This document shows, piece after piece, positions 17,106-27,313 of a stretch of 53,994 nucleotides of DNA; positions within the stretch are counted from its first letter, which is position 1, and the number at the start of each line of letters is the position of its first letter. The DNA is from Gammaproteobacteria bacterium. GTDB lineage: Bacteria; Pseudomonadota; Gammaproteobacteria; Steroidobacterales; GCA-2729495. A model generated the notes under the pieces. The model saw only the letters and a program-made list of their open reading frames with translations, did not search any database and had not been told where the DNA came from. The position numbers and the translations under genes were made by a program. The stretch is taken from contig JAJRUG010000170.1 in assembly GCA_024277915.1 (NCBI GenBank), positions 1-53,994 on the forward strand. Direction: 5' to 3'.

Positions 17106-18430
17106 TCTTCATCTGAGTCCGTGTCGTCCTGTTCTGTTTCGTCAATGCCCAGAAGTTCTGACGAATCATCTGTCGGCAGTTCCTCAACCTTGCGCAGTTT
17201 CCGTTCCATAGCCCTGGTTCGGACAGTAGTAAGCTCTATCGTATGCGAGGCGGTGTCAAGTTGCCGCTTCACCTTGCCGAGCACATGGCCAAATTTCCCA
17301 AACTCGGTTTTGACCGCTGCCAGAATGCCCCAGACCTCACTGGATCGCTGCTCGATAGCCAGGGTTCTAAAGCCCATTCGAAGGGCATTGAGAAAAGCAG
17401 AAATATTCGAAGGCCCGGCCACAACGATTCGGTAATCATGCTGCAGTTGTTCCAGCAGTCCGGGTTGCCGCGCTATTTCCGAGTACAAACCCTCGGTTGG
17501 CAAAAACATGATCCCGAAATCAGTCGTGTGGGGCGGGTCAAGGTACTTGGTTGAAATATCCTTGGCGGATTTCCTGATGGCGCGAATCAACGCTGCCTGA
17601 TTCTGGTTGACCGCTTCAGCATCAGCCGACTCGGATGCTTCGATCAGCCTTTGGTAGTCTTCCTGTGGAAACTTCGAATCGACTGGCAGCCATACAGGCG
17701 AATCCGGATTGTCATCAGGCCCGGGAAGCTTGATCGCATACTCTACGGTTTCACGGGAGTCGTGTTTGGTTTGCACGTCTTTCTGGAACTGATCCGCTGT
17801 CAGTATTTGTTCGAGCAATGCCCCGAGTTGAACTTCTCCCCAGGTACCACGAGTCTTGACATTGGTTAGCACACGCTGCAGGTCACCAACGCCTGCAGCG
17901 AGAGTTTTCATTTCTCCCAGTCCACGCTGTACGGCTTCAAGCCGCTCGCTCACCTGTTTGAATGATTCTCCCAGCCGTTTTTCCAGAGTGCTCTGCAGTT
18001 TTTCATCCACGGTCTGTCGCATCTGGTCGAGTTTTTTCTCGTTGCTCGCTTGCAGCACTTTCATTTTTTCGTCGATGGTCTCGCGCAGCTTGTCGAGGCG
18101 GGCTTCGTTTGAATCCACCAGTACCTTGACTCGTTTCTCGACAGCATCCAGGCCTGATTGCTGCGCCTTTTGCATTTGACCGATAGTACTGATGATGGTT
18201 TCGCCGGAGGCTTTCTGCGCAGTTGCCACTTCTTCACGAAGACTTCGGGCTTCTTTGGCTGAGTGTTCCCGGCTCAATCGAAATTCATCGCGGACTGTCT
18301 TTTCGATTTCCTTGCCCGTATTTGCCTCATCATCAGATCCACGGCGCAACAAGAGATAATGCACAGCGATACCGGCCAATATTCCAAGGCCGGCAACAAT
18401 TACCAGCTTGATGAGCTCGAGGTTATTCAT
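17102..18430 (-). CDS. rmuC: DNA recombination protein RmuC
   Basis: A 442-residue RmuC homologue; the family limits recombination-linked rearrangements and has a PD-(D/E)XK-like nuclease core. The N-terminus is a membrane anchor (LVIVAGLGILAGIAVHYLLL), followed by about 150 residues of coiled coil (QMRQTVDEKLQSTLEKRLGE). The conserved core is RGTWGEVQLGALLEQIL, LPVDSKFPQEDYQRL and DFGIMFLPTEGLYSE. The tail is acidic. It overlaps gph by 8 bases upstream and yciK by 4 bases downstream, indicating translational coupling. Confidence 0.96.
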   Translation of the reverse strand: MNNLELIKLVIVAGLGILAGIAVHYLLLRRGSDDEANTGKEIEKTVRDEFRLSREHSAKEARSLREEVATAQKASGETIISTIGQMQKAQQSGLDAVEKRVKVLVDSNEARLDKLRETIDEKMKVLQASNEKKLDQMRQTVDEKLQSTLEKRLGESFKQVSERLEAVQRGLGEMKTLAAGVGDLQRVLTNVKTRGTWGEVQLGALLEQILTADQFQKDVQTKHDSRETVEYAIKLPGPDDNPDSPVWLPVDSKFPQEDYQRLIEASESADAEAVNQNQAALIRAIRKSAKDISTKYLDPPHTTDFGIMFLPTEGLYSEIARQPGLLEQLQHDYRIVVAGPSNISAFLNALRMGFRTLAIEQRSSEVWGILAAVKTEFGKFGHVLGKVKRQLDTASHTIELTTVRTRAMERKLRKVEELPTDDSSELLGIDETEQDDTDSDEE

Positions 18431-19097
18431 GACATTGATCCGGGATGATCAGCCCGCATTTTGCCAGGATTGGTGGCAGTTCGCCGGGATGATCGATAGA
18501 GTAGTCGGCATTCCAGTCTGCAGGATTGTCGCCCGGCTGGATATAGCCATAGGTAGCGGCAACCGTGGCAACTCCGGCGGCCGTGCCCGATTGAATGTCC
18601 CTGGCAGCATCGCCCACATAGACTGATTGATCCGCTGTAACACCTGTTTTTTCCAGCGCATGGAGAATTGGTTCCGGATGCGGTTTTCGTACCGGCAGCG
18701 TATCGCCACTTACCACAACCGCGCATCCTTCCAGTAACTTCAAAGCATCGAGCAGAGGTTCAGTCAGATATGCGGGCTTGTTGGTGACCACACCCCAAGA
18801 CAAAGCTGCCTTGTCCAGCGCATCAAGTAACGCCTGCATGCCGGGAAACAACACGGTTGCTTCACAGAGCCGGGATTCATAAATAGCCAGAAACCGCTTT
18901 TGCAGACGGGGAAACTGTTCCTGTTGGCGGTCACCAAAGGCGACATTCAACAGGCCTAAAGACCCATTGGAGACATGGGATCGTGCCAGATCATAGGACA
19001 GCACCGGTTGATCTTCTTCATCGCACAGTTGATTCAGTGAGGCCACCATATCGGGAGCGGTATCCAGCAATGTGCCGTCGAGATCGAAAAGTACCAT
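18423..19097 (-). CDS. gph: Phosphoglycolate phosphatase (HAD family)
   Basis: A 224-residue HAD-superfamily hydrolase that removes phosphate from 2-phosphoglycolate produced during DNA repair. Motif I is FDLDGTLLDTAPDM with the nucleophile Asp, motif II is VVTNKP, the conserved lysine lies in RKPHPEPIL and motif III in YVGDAARDIQSG. Start 19097 gives the normal MVLFDLDGT; a TTG two codons earlier is less likely. It directly follows ubiG, an order conserved in gammaproteobacteria, and overlaps rmuC by 8 bases. Confidence 0.95.
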   Translation of the reverse strand: MVLFDLDGTLLDTAPDMVASLNQLCDEEDQPVLSYDLARSHVSNGSLGLLNVAFGDRQQEQFPRLQKRFLAIYESRLCEATVLFPGMQALLDALDKAALSWGVVTNKPAYLTEPLLDALKLLEGCAVVVSGDTLPVRKPHPEPILHALEKTGVTADQSVYVGDAARDIQSGTAAGVATVAATYGYIQPGDNPADWNADYSIDHPGELPPILAKCGLIIPDQCHE

Positions 19098-19103
19098 ACC
19101 CAA

Positions 19104-19811
19104 TTACCGTGCTTTGAAATGAGCAAAATAGTTGACATCAACATTTCCGCCGAGGCTGAAATTACCGGTCAATGGATTGTAGTGCAGTCCGGCGAGTCCG
19201 GTCAGTTCCAGATCTGCATTTGAGCCCCACAGATCCAGTTCTGAAGGCTTGATCAGTTTTTCATATTCATGGGTTCCTTTCGGAACCAGCCCCAGCAGGT
19301 ATTCTGCACCTGCGATTGCCATTGCGAAGGCTTTCAGATTGCGGTTAATGGTTGAAAAGATCACATCGCCACCCGGTTCGACCAGTCGCGCACAGTCGGC
19401 CACCATCCGGGCAGGGTCAGGAACATGCTCCAGGACTTCAAGGCAGGTCACAACATCAAAACTGCTTGGCTCATCATTGGCGAGCTGCTCGGCCGAGACT
19501 TCAAGATAGCGAATTGATCCTGCCGAGGAGGTTTCGAGATGCTTTCGCGCCGCCTCCAGTGATGCGGCAGCGAGATCGATACCCGTTACTTCCGCACCCT
19601 TTGTTGCCATGGCTTCGGTAAACAGGCCACCGCCACATCCGATATCCAGGCATTTCTTGCCATGGAGTGAAACCGCGCCATCGACGTAGTCGAGCCGGAG
19701 CGGGTTCATCTGGTGAAGTGGCTTGAATGCTCCTTCCGGATCCCACCATTTGTCGGCAAGTTCGTTAAATTTCCGAACTTCCTCGTGGTCGATGTTGGGA
19801 GGACTATTCAT
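19104..19811 (-). CDS. ubiG: Ubiquinone biosynthesis O-methyltransferase UbiG
   Basis: A 235-residue SAM-dependent methyltransferase that carries out both O-methylations in ubiquinone synthesis. Motifs: HEEVRKFNELADKWWDPEG (family hallmark), LDIGCGGGLFTEAMA (SAM motif I), VTCLEVLEHVPDP and FSTINRNLKAFAMAI. Start 19811 gives the canonical N-terminus and overlaps the upstream deaminase gene by 8 bases; an ATG at 19868 lies inside that gene. The enzyme is peripheral at the inner membrane in the Ubi complex. Confidence 0.97.
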   Translation of the reverse strand: MNSPPNIDHEEVRKFNELADKWWDPEGAFKPLHQMNPLRLDYVDGAVSLHGKKCLDIGCGGGLFTEAMATKGAEVTGIDLAAASLEAARKHLETSSAGSIRYLEVSAEQLANDEPSSFDVVTCLEVLEHVPDPARMVADCARLVEPGGDVIFSTINRNLKAFAMAIAGAEYLLGLVPKGTHEYEKLIKPSELDLWGSNADLELTGLAGLHYNPLTGNFSLGGNVDVNYFAHFKAR

Positions 19812-21123
19812 CGTCAGCCAGCCGCCGATGCCATGCGGCAGCGCGTTCCAGTACCTCAGCTTCATCACCGGTTGTCACTTTGCCCTGTGCAACGATCTGT
19901 CTGCCACCGATCCAGACATCGGTGACCTGATCCCGGCTGGCCGAATAGACCAGCTGGGAGGCGGGATGATGTACCGGCTGACAGGCGGGCTTGTTCAGAT
20001 CAACACATACTATATCAGCCAGTTTACCTGCTACCAGCGACCCTGTTTCCTTTGCCCGACCCAGTGCGCGGGCACCATTAATCGTCGCCATTGCCAGTGC
20101 GGCGTTCGCAGGAACAGCCGTGGCATCGCCGGTAACAGACTTTGCCAATAGCGCAGCAGTGCGCATCTCACCGAACATATCGAGGTCATTATTACTGGCT
20201 GCACTGTCGGTGCCCAATGCAACATTGACACCGGCTGCCAGCAAAGCTGTTACCGGACAATGCCCGCTGGCGAGTTTCATATTTGATTCCGGGCAGTGAA
20301 TGACGTGCGCACCGCGATCTGCCAGCAACTGAATTTCCCCATCATCCAATTGGGTCATATGGACTGCCATCAATTGCGGATTGATCAGCCCGAGTCGATC
20401 CAGCCGATCCAGTGGCCGGCAGCCATGTTCCTTCATGCTCATTTCGATTTCATACGCTGTTTCGTGGACATGCATATGTATGGGTACGTCCAGTTCATCG
20501 GAAAGTACGCGAATACGGTTCAATGTTTCATCACTGACCGTGTAGGGCGCGTGGGGGGCGAAGCAGGTTCGTACCAGGGAGTGATCCTGGTATTGGTCAT
20601 GAATGGCCAGGCCCTTGCTGAGGTATTCCGATGGTTCTTGTGCCCAGACCGTTGGATGCTCGATCACGATCATGCCGGCAGATATGCGCATTCCGTACTC
20701 CACCGCGAGTCCCGCGACCGTATCCGGGAAAAAATACATATCGTTGAAACAGGTTGTGCCGCCCTGGAGCATTTCGAGTATTGCCAATTCAGCTCCGTCA
20801 CGCACGAACTGGTTGCTGGCCCAGCGGCCTTCAGCAGGCCATATATGTTGCTCCAGCCACTCTGCCAGCGGCAAGTCGTCAGCCATGCCCCGGAAAAGAC
20901 TCATCGCAGAATGGGTGTGGGCGTTGACCAGTCCGGGAATCAGCACATGGTCAGGCCGGTCGATACGGGTCGTCGCTGTATATTTTTCCGACGCTTCTTC
21001 AGCAGGCAGAATGGCTCGGATCACACCCTCATGCACCACGAGTGCGTGGTGATCCAAAGTGGCATTTTCCGGTTCAACGGGAAGTATCCAGCGAGCAGCA
21101 ATAATCAGGTCAATTTGTTCCAT
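19804..21123 (-). CDS. mtaD: MtaD-type 5-methylthioadenosine/S-adenosylhomocysteine deaminase
   Basis: A 439-residue amidohydrolase of the TRZ/ATZ group; the MtaD branch deaminates 5'-methylthioadenosine or S-adenosylhomocysteine. Metal-binding and active-site motifs: PGLVNAHTHSAMSLFRG (HxH), HMHVHETAYEI, HCPESNMKLASG and ALGTDSAASNNDLDM. Length and motifs fit. The synteny mtaD-ubiG-gph beside divergent gyrA is typical for pseudomonad-like genomes. Substrate is inferred from family and context; guanine or other heterocycle deaminase is less likely. First gene of the five-gene minus-strand operon. Confidence 0.92.
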   Translation of the reverse strand: MEQIDLIIAARWILPVEPENATLDHHALVVHEGVIRAILPAEEASEKYTATTRIDRPDHVLIPGLVNAHTHSAMSLFRGMADDLPLAEWLEQHIWPAEGRWASNQFVRDGAELAILEMLQGGTTCFNDMYFFPDTVAGLAVEYGMRISAGMIVIEHPTVWAQEPSEYLSKGLAIHDQYQDHSLVRTCFAPHAPYTVSDETLNRIRVLSDELDVPIHMHVHETAYEIEMSMKEHGCRPLDRLDRLGLINPQLMAVHMTQLDDGEIQLLADRGAHVIHCPESNMKLASGHCPVTALLAAGVNVALGTDSAASNNDLDMFGEMRTAALLAKSVTGDATAVPANAALAMATINGARALGRAKETGSLVAGKLADIVCVDLNKPACQPVHHPASQLVYSASRDQVTDVWIGGRQIVAQGKVTTGDEAEVLERAAAWHRRLADDE

Positions 21124-21322
21124 GGAGATCGGATAATGCCTGATCTCTATGTGTTAGAATACCCGCTTGTTTTTCACCCGTTGATCGGCCTCAAACATTG
21201 TAAAAAAACTGCAGGATTTTCCCTGGACAAAATTGCGGAGATGCTCGTACGGATATTCGGGAAAGATATTCATCAGGCTCGGTTTTCCCGCTCAGATACC
21301 TCATGAAAGACCCTAACCACCT

Positions 21323-23860
21323 ATGGTAGAAGTGGCCAAACAAGTATTGCCTGTCAATCTCGAAGACGAGATGCGGCAGTCATATCTCGATTATGCGATG
21401 AGCGTGATCGTAGGCCGGGCGTTGCCCGATGTTCGGGATGGCCTGAAACCCGTCCACCGCCGGGTATTGCATGCCATGCGAGAGCTGGGCAACGACTACG
21501 GCAAGCCCTACAAGAAATCTGCGCGTGTGGTCGGTGATGTCATCGGTAAATATCACCCGCACGGCGATACGGCGGTGTATGACACCATCGTCCGGATGGC
21601 TCAGCCATTTTCCATGCGCTACCTGCTGGTAGATGGCCAGGGCAACTTTGGCTCGGTTGACGGCGATTCCCCGGCTGCCATGCGTTATACCGAAGTGCGC
21701 ATGACCCGCATGGCGGGTGAGCTACTGGCGGATCTTGACAAGGAAACAGTCAATTTTCTCGCTAACTACGACGGCTCGGAGCATGAACCGGAAGTATTGC
21801 CGACCCGGGTCCCGAATCTGCTTGTTAATGGCTCATCGGGTATTGCCGTAGGTATGGCCACCAATATTCCGCCGCACAATCTCGGCGAGGTGATTGATGC
21901 GACTCTGGCGGTGATTACCGATCCGGATATTTCCGTTATCGATCTGATGGCCATCATGCCGGGCCCGGATTTTCCGACCGCCGGCATTATCAACGGTACT
22001 CAGGGCATATTCTCAGCCTATAAGACAGGGCGGGGCAAAGTCTATACTCGTGCCCGAACAGCCACCGAGCCGGTCGATGAGCGCGGCAAAGAGGCCATCA
22101 TCGTCACCGAATTACCCTTCCAGGTGAACAAGGCCCGATTGATCGAAAAAATCGCCGAACTGGTACGCGAAAAGAAAATCGAAGGGATTACCGAGCTGCG
22201 TGATGAGTCCGACAAGGACGGCATGCGTATTGTGATCGAGTTACGTCGTGGCGAACTGCCGGATGTCGTGCTGAATAACCTCTACAAGCAAACCGCTATG
22301 GAAAGCGTGTTTGGTATCAACATGGTCGCGTTGCGTGGTGGAGAGCCCCGGCTATTAGGGCTGAAGGAGATCCTTGATGCCTTCATCAAGCATCGCCGAG
22401 AAGTCGTTACCCGGCGGTCGATCTATGAGCTGCGCAAGGCGAGGGAGCGCGCCCATGTGCTGGAAGGGCAGGCTGTGGCACTGGCGAATATCGACGAGGT
22501 GATTGCGCTGATAAAGGGTTCGGAATCACCTGCAGCAGCCCGCGTTGCCCTGGTCAGCAGAACCTGGCCGCAGGGATCAGTCACGCAGATGCTTGAGCAG
22601 GCAGGTGCTGTGAGTACGCGGCCTGATGATCTTGATAAGGAATATGGCCTTGACGGTGGTTACTATCGACTTTCACCGCAGCAGGCCCAGGCAATCCTTG
22701 ATCTGCGCCTGCACCGATTGACCGGACTTGAGCATGAGAAAATATTAAGTGAATACAAAGAATTATTAGATAAAATTAATGTATTATCTGAGATTCTTGC
22801 AGATCCTGATGAACTGATTCGCGTGATTCGCGAAGAGCTGACCGACATCCGTGAGCGCTACGCTGACGATCGTCGAACAGAAATTTGTGAAGACTATTCC
22901 AGCCTGACCACCGAAGATTTGATTCCCGAAGAAGACGTAGTCGTCACGCTATCCCATGGCGGTTATGCCAAGTCACAAAGTCTGGATTCCTATCAGGCGC
23001 AACGTCGTGGTGGACGCGGCAGGGCCGCTGCCAAGGTAAAAGGCGAAGATTTCATCGATAAGTTGTTTGTAGCGAATACTCATGACTCGTTGCTGTGCTT
23101 TTCCAGCAAGGGCAAGGTGTTCTGGCTGAAGGTCTACAAGGTGCCGCGAGCCAGTAGAGGCGCGCGGGGACGGCCAATGGTAAACCTGTTGCCACTGGAA
23201 GCTGATGAGCGGATCAATGCAGTTCAGGCGGTCAAGAGTTTTGATGCTGACAGCTACGTATTCATGGTGACCAGTAGCGGAACAGTCAAGAAAACCAGCC
23301 TGGAAGCTTTTTCAAGACCACGCACCAACGGCATCCGGGCATTGGAATTGCGTGATGGGGATCGTCTGGTTGACGTGGCCATTACCAACGGTGACCGGGA
23401 TATTCTGCTGTTTGCCAGTTCCGGCAAGGCAGCCCGTTTCCATGAATCCCAGGTTCGCCCGATGGGACGGACAGCTGCAGGTGTCAGGGGTATCCGATTG
23501 GGCCCTGGCCAGGAAGTCATTTCCCTGGTGATAGAGGATCACGGCACGATTCTGATTGCTACCGAGAACGGATTCGGCAAACGAACTCCCGTCGACGATT
23601 TTCCGGCTCACAACCGCGGCGGCCAGGGCGTCATTGCTGTACAGACATCAGCCCGAAATGGCAACATGGTAGGTGCTGTGCTGGTCGACGATGACGATGA
23701 GGTCATGATGATCAGCTCCAGAGGCACTCTGGTGCGTACGCCAATAGAAGGTATCTCTGTGCTGAGTCGCAACACACAGGGTGTCCGATTGATTCGTCTC
23801 GCCGACGGAGAGCGATTGGTAGGACTCGACCGTATTGTTTCAATTAACGAGGAAGATTAA
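21323..23860 (+). CDS. gyrA: DNA gyrase subunit A
   Basis: An 845-residue breakage-reunion subunit of DNA gyrase. The catalytic tyrosine is Y122 in [10 protein letters not shown]. The quinolone-determining stretch reads [11 protein letters not shown] with Thr83 and Asp87 (E. coli numbering applies directly). The C-terminal beta-pinwheel contains the GyrA box QRRGGRG, which distinguishes it from ParC. Starts at ATG 21323 without a clear Shine-Dalgarno sequence. Divergent from mtaD with a 199-base gap, and followed 13 bases later by serC. Thr83 is the natural residue in several lineages. Confidence 0.99.
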   Translation: MVEVAKQVLPVNLEDEMRQSYLDYAMSVIVGRALPDVRDGLKPVHRRVLHAMRELGNDYGKPYKKSARVVGDVIGKYHPHGDTAVYDTIVRMAQPFSMRYLLVDGQGNFGSVDGDSPAAMRYTEVRMTRMAGELLADLDKETVNFLANYDGSEHEPEVLPTRVPNLLVNGSSGIAVGMATNIPPHNLGEVIDATLAVITDPDISVIDLMAIMPGPDFPTAGIINGTQGIFSAYKTGRGKVYTRARTATEPVDERGKEAIIVTELPFQVNKARLIEKIAELVREKKIEGITELRDESDKDGMRIVIELRRGELPDVVLNNLYKQTAMESVFGINMVALRGGEPRLLGLKEILDAFIKHRREVVTRRSIYELRKARERAHVLEGQAVALANIDEVIALIKGSESPAAARVALVSRTWPQGSVTQMLEQAGAVSTRPDDLDKEYGLDGGYYRLSPQQAQAILDLRLHRLTGLEHEKILSEYKELLDKINVLSEILADPDELIRVIREELTDIRERYADDRRTEICEDYSSLTTEDLIPEEDVVVTLSHGGYAKSQSLDSYQAQRRGGRGRAAAKVKGEDFIDKLFVANTHDSLLCFSSKGKVFWLKVYKVPRASRGARGRPMVNLLPLEADERINAVQAVKSFDADSYVFMVTSSGTVKKTSLEAFSRPRTNGIRALELRDGDRLVDVAITNGDRDILLFASSGKAARFHESQVRPMGRTAAGVRGIRLGPGQEVISLVIEDHGTILIATENGFGKRTPVDDFPAHNRGGQGVIAVQTSARNGNMVGAVLVDDDDEVMMISSRGTLVRTPIEGISVLSRNTQGVRLIRLADGERLVGLDRIVSINEED

Positions 23861-23873
23861 GGAACACTGGAAG

Positions 23874-24956
23874 ATGTCACGCGTATTCAATTTCAGCCCC
23901 GGTCCGGCAACCCTGCCACTGGAAGTTCTCGAACAAGTAAGAACAGATCTGCCTGACTGGCATGCATGTGGTATGTCGGTGATGGAGATCAGTCATCGCA
24001 GCAAAGCTTTCCTGGCGGTTGCCGAGCAGGCGGAAGCTGATCTGCGGGAGCTGCTGGGGATTTCCGAAGATTACGCAGTGCTGTTTCTGCAGGGTGGAGC
24101 AACCCTTCAGTTTGCGATGGTGCCCATGAATCTTTCCGTAGCGGGCCAGACGGTCGACTACCTTTCTACCGGCAGTTGGTCTAAAAAAGCGCTAAAGGAG
24201 GCGGGCATTCTTCGTGAGGTTAACATCGTCGCAGATGCCGCTGCCTCCGGTTACACCGATGTTCCCGAGCGCAGTACCTGGCAGTACAGCCCTGATGCTG
24301 CTTATTTGCATTACACACCCAATGAAACCATCGGTGGTGTGGAGATTCATGAAGTGCCTGATGCAGGTGATGTCCCGGTTGTGGCTGATATGTCGTCAAC
24401 AATATTGTCACGGCCGATTGATATCAGCCGTTTTGGATTAATCTACGCAGGTGCCCAGAAAAACATCGGGCCGGCCGGGCTGACCCTGGTCATTGTCAGG
24501 CGTGACCTGATGGAGCGCGTCGAAGACTCGGTGCCTTCCATTTTGCGTTATTCCACGTTTGCTGCATCCGGATCGATGATCAATACGCCACCTACTTTTG
24601 GCTGGTATATCGCCGGTTTGGTTTTTGAATGGTTGAAACGGCAGGGTGGCGTTGCAAAAATGGGTGAGGTCAACCAGCGTAAAGCTGACCGCTTGTATCA
24701 CGCGATTGATGAATCGGATTTCTACGCAAATCCGGTAGCGCCTGCATATCGGTCATGGATGAATATTCCTTTCACTCTTGCCAGGCCAGAACTGGATGCT
24801 GATTTTCTGGAGCAGGCAGTACAGGCCGGGCTGCAAAATCTGAAGGGGCACCGCTCAGTCGGTGGAATGCGCGCCAGTATCTATAATGCTATGCCCGAGG
24901 AGGGCGTTTCAGCATTGATTGATTTTATGGGTGAGTTTGCTCGACAGCACAGTTGA
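23874..24956 (+). CDS. serC: Phosphoserine aminotransferase
   Basis: A 360-residue PLP enzyme that converts 3-phosphohydroxypyruvate to phosphoserine and also acts in pyridoxal-phosphate synthesis. Motifs: FNFSPGPATLP, MSVMEISHRSK, FLQGGATLQFAMVP and the PLP lysine in YAGAQKNIGPAGLT. Start 23874 gives the canonical MSRVFNFSPGP; AAGGAA lies 10 bases upstream. Downstream are serA and pheA, so serine and aromatic genes form one run. Confidence 0.98.
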   Translation: MSRVFNFSPGPATLPLEVLEQVRTDLPDWHACGMSVMEISHRSKAFLAVAEQAEADLRELLGISEDYAVLFLQGGATLQFAMVPMNLSVAGQTVDYLSTGSWSKKALKEAGILREVNIVADAAASGYTDVPERSTWQYSPDAAYLHYTPNETIGGVEIHEVPDAGDVPVVADMSSTILSRPIDISRFGLIYAGAQKNIGPAGLTLVIVRRDLMERVEDSVPSILRYSTFAASGSMINTPPTFGWYIAGLVFEWLKRQGGVAKMGEVNQRKADRLYHAIDESDFYANPVAPAYRSWMNIPFTLARPELDADFLEQAVQAGLQNLKGHRSVGGMRASIYNAMPEEGVSALIDFMGEFARQHS

Positions 24957-24996
24957 GGCACAACGCCCGAACCCATGTCACTAGAGTACCAATCCC

Positions 24997-26169
24997 ATGT
25001 ACAACGTATTGACCTTGAATAATATCTCCCAACAAGGGCTGGATCGATTGCCCGCTGACCGGTACCAGGTAGGTTCAGAATACAGCGATCCCACAGCGAT
25101 ATTGCTCCGCTCATATAATATGCACGACATGGATATCCCCGCGTCTGTAGCGGCGGTAGCACGTGCCGGCGCCGGAGTGAATAACATTCCGGTTGATGCA
25201 CTTTCCCAGCGGGGTATCCCTGTTTTCAACGCGCCTGGCGCGAACGCAAATGCTGTCAAGGAACTGGTGATCGGTGGAATGTTACTGGTTGCGAGGAACC
25301 TCTGCCCGGCATGGCGCTATGTTCAGGAGCTCGATAGTGAAGGCGAAGCACTGAAAAAAGCCGTTGAAGCCGGCAAGAAACAGTTTGTCGGTTACGAATT
25401 ACCGGGTCGTACACTGGGTGTTATTGGCCTGGGCGCAATCGGTGTTCAGGTCGCCAACGCTGCATTGGCGATGGGCATGAAAGTGATCGGCTACGATCCG
25501 CAGATGACAGTCGAACGCGCATGGCAACTGTCATCCGGTGTCGAACAGGCAAGCAGCATTGATGCCTTGTTGCGTGGTGCGGATATGCTGACAGCGCATG
25601 TTCCCTTGATCGATACGACCCGCAACCTTATAGATGAACGACGGGTCGGCCTGTTATCGCACGGTGCCGTAATTCTGAATTTTGCGCGGGGCGAAATCGT
25701 GGATGAAGCCGCAGTGCTGAAAGCTCTGGACAGCGGCAAATTGGGCGGCTATGTGACTGATTTTCCGAACAGGGAATTGATAGGTCACGACAAGGTCATC
25801 GCGCTACCGCATCTTGGTGCCTCCACTCACGAGGCTGAGGCAAACTGTGCGGTGATGGTAGCGGAAAACATGAAGAACTACCTTGAGAACGGGCTGATTC
25901 GTCACTCAGTCAATTTTCCCGAAGCTGACATGCCGCGCGTTGATGCTCACCGGGTTACCGTGGTGAATGCCAATGTCCCGAATATGGTCGGCCAGATTTC
26001 AACATGCCTGGCGGATGCTGGTTTGAATATTGATGATTTGCTCAATAAGTCCCGAGGCGACCTTGCTTATACGATTGTGGATCTGGATGGCGCAGTCCCG
26101 GATGAGACAATCAGCGCGATCCGTTCAATTGAAGGCGTGTTGCGGGTTCGTAATCTCGGGAAACCTTAA
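24997..26169 (+). CDS. serA: D-3-phosphoglycerate dehydrogenase
   Basis: A 390-residue NAD-dependent dehydrogenase catalysing the first step of serine synthesis. The Rossmann motif is GVIGLGAIGVQVANAALAMG. Catalytic residues are visible in LNFARGEIVDEAA (Arg), FPNRELIGHDKV and ALPHLGASTHEAE (His). A C-terminal ACT domain (VVNANVPNMVGQISTCLADA) indicates the short, serine-regulatable form. It stands between serC and pheA, 40 bases after serC, and supplies the substrate for SerC. Confidence 0.96.
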   Translation: MYNVLTLNNISQQGLDRLPADRYQVGSEYSDPTAILLRSYNMHDMDIPASVAAVARAGAGVNNIPVDALSQRGIPVFNAPGANANAVKELVIGGMLLVARNLCPAWRYVQELDSEGEALKKAVEAGKKQFVGYELPGRTLGVIGLGAIGVQVANAALAMGMKVIGYDPQMTVERAWQLSSGVEQASSIDALLRGADMLTAHVPLIDTTRNLIDERRVGLLSHGAVILNFARGEIVDEAAVLKALDSGKLGGYVTDFPNRELIGHDKVIALPHLGASTHEAEANCAVMVAENMKNYLENGLIRHSVNFPEADMPRVDAHRVTVVNANVPNMVGQISTCLADAGLNIDDLLNKSRGDLAYTIVDLDGAVPDETISAIRSIEGVLRVRNLGKP

Positions 26170-26187
26170 CGTCAAGGGGTTGTGCTG

Positions 26188-27306
26188 ATGAGTGACCAGA
26201 AAAAGCCCGCGGGAGAGGGGTCCGGTACTGATCTGGATGCTTTGCGGCAGCAGATTGATGCGGTCGATACGAAAATTCAGGCGCTGATCAGCGAGCGCGC
26301 AAAAGTGGCTCAGCAGGTTGCCGTGACCAAGGGGATCGAACTCACGGCCGTTGATTTTTACCGCCCTGAGCGTGAAGCACAGGTGTTACGCAGTATTGTG
26401 GAACGCAATTCCGGTCCTTTGAGTGATGAAGAAATAGTTCGGTTGTTTCGTGAAATCATGTCCGCCTGCCTTGCCCAGGAGGAACCGCTGAAAATCGGAT
26501 ATCTCGGACCAGAGGGCACCTTCACTCAGACTGCAGTGTTCAAGCATTTCGGTCACTCGGTTCGGGCTCTTTCATTGGGTACTATTGACGAGGTTTTTCA
26601 TGAAGTCGAATCCGGTGCCGCAGATTTTGGTGTTGTCCCGATAGAAAACTCAACAGAAGGTGCCGTCAATCATACGCTGGACTTGTTCCTGAACTCACCT
26701 TTGAAAATATGCGGTGAGCTGGAGTTGCGAATACGACAGCACCTGCTCGGAAATACCGGTAATCTGGAAAACATTGTCCGTATCTGTACTCACCCTCAGT
26801 CATTGGCACAGTGCCGTGGTTGGCTAAAAGAGTATCTGCCAGACACCGAGCTGGTTGAGGTCAGCAGTAATGCAGAAGGCGCAAGAAGGGCGCGTGACGA
26901 ATCAGGAACAGCAGCAATCGCGGGTGATGCGGCAGCCGAGGTATATGGTCTGCAAACATTGGTGGCTGATATCGAAGACCGGCCGGATAATACCACTCGT
27001 TTTCTGGTAATTGGCCGCGACCTTTTTCCTGCGAGTGGTGACGACAAGACCAGTTTGCTTATTTCAACCAGGGACACGGGTGATTCCGGGGCTTTATACA
27101 GTCTGCTTGGACCCCTGGCAGAACATGGTGTCAACCTGACCCGTATTGAATCCCGTCCGTCGCGCCGCCGCAACTGGCACTATGTGTTTTTTGTCGATAT
27201 TGACGGGCATGCCGATGATGAGAATGTTGCCGCGGCACTTGCACAATTAAAACCAATGGCTGATTTGTTTCGAGTGTTGGGCTCTTACCCGAAAGCGATT
27301 CTATAG
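26188..27306 (+). CDS. pheA: Bifunctional chorismate mutase/prephenate dehydratase
   Basis: A 372-residue P-protein for phenylalanine synthesis. The N-terminal AroQ-type mutase is LRQQIDAVDTKIQALISERA. The dehydratase domain follows, from IGYLGPEGTFTQTA through PIENSTEGAVNHTLDL to the TRF motif in DNTTRFLVIGRD. A C-terminal ACT domain with ESRPSRRRNWHYVFFVD gives phenylalanine feedback inhibition. ATG 26188 is preferred because AAGGGG lies 8 bases upstream; the GTG two codons earlier would be only 2 bases from it. hisC follows after 7 bases. Confidence 0.98.
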   Translation: MSDQKKPAGEGSGTDLDALRQQIDAVDTKIQALISERAKVAQQVAVTKGIELTAVDFYRPEREAQVLRSIVERNSGPLSDEEIVRLFREIMSACLAQEEPLKIGYLGPEGTFTQTAVFKHFGHSVRALSLGTIDEVFHEVESGAADFGVVPIENSTEGAVNHTLDLFLNSPLKICGELELRIRQHLLGNTGNLENIVRICTHPQSLAQCRGWLKEYLPDTELVEVSSNAEGARRARDESGTAAIAGDAAAEVYGLQTLVADIEDRPDNTTRFLVIGRDLFPASGDDKTSLLISTRDTGDSGALYSLLGPLAEHGVNLTRIESRPSRRRNWHYVFFVDIDGHADDENVAAALAQLKPMADLFRVLGSYPKAIL

Positions 27307-27313
27307 TGTACCC

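Noticed and set aside
21569..21583. GyrA Thr83 as an acquired quinolone-resistance mutation
   Set aside because: Thr at this position is the natural residue in several gammaproteobacterial lineages such as Pseudomonas aeruginosa; Asp87 is intact.
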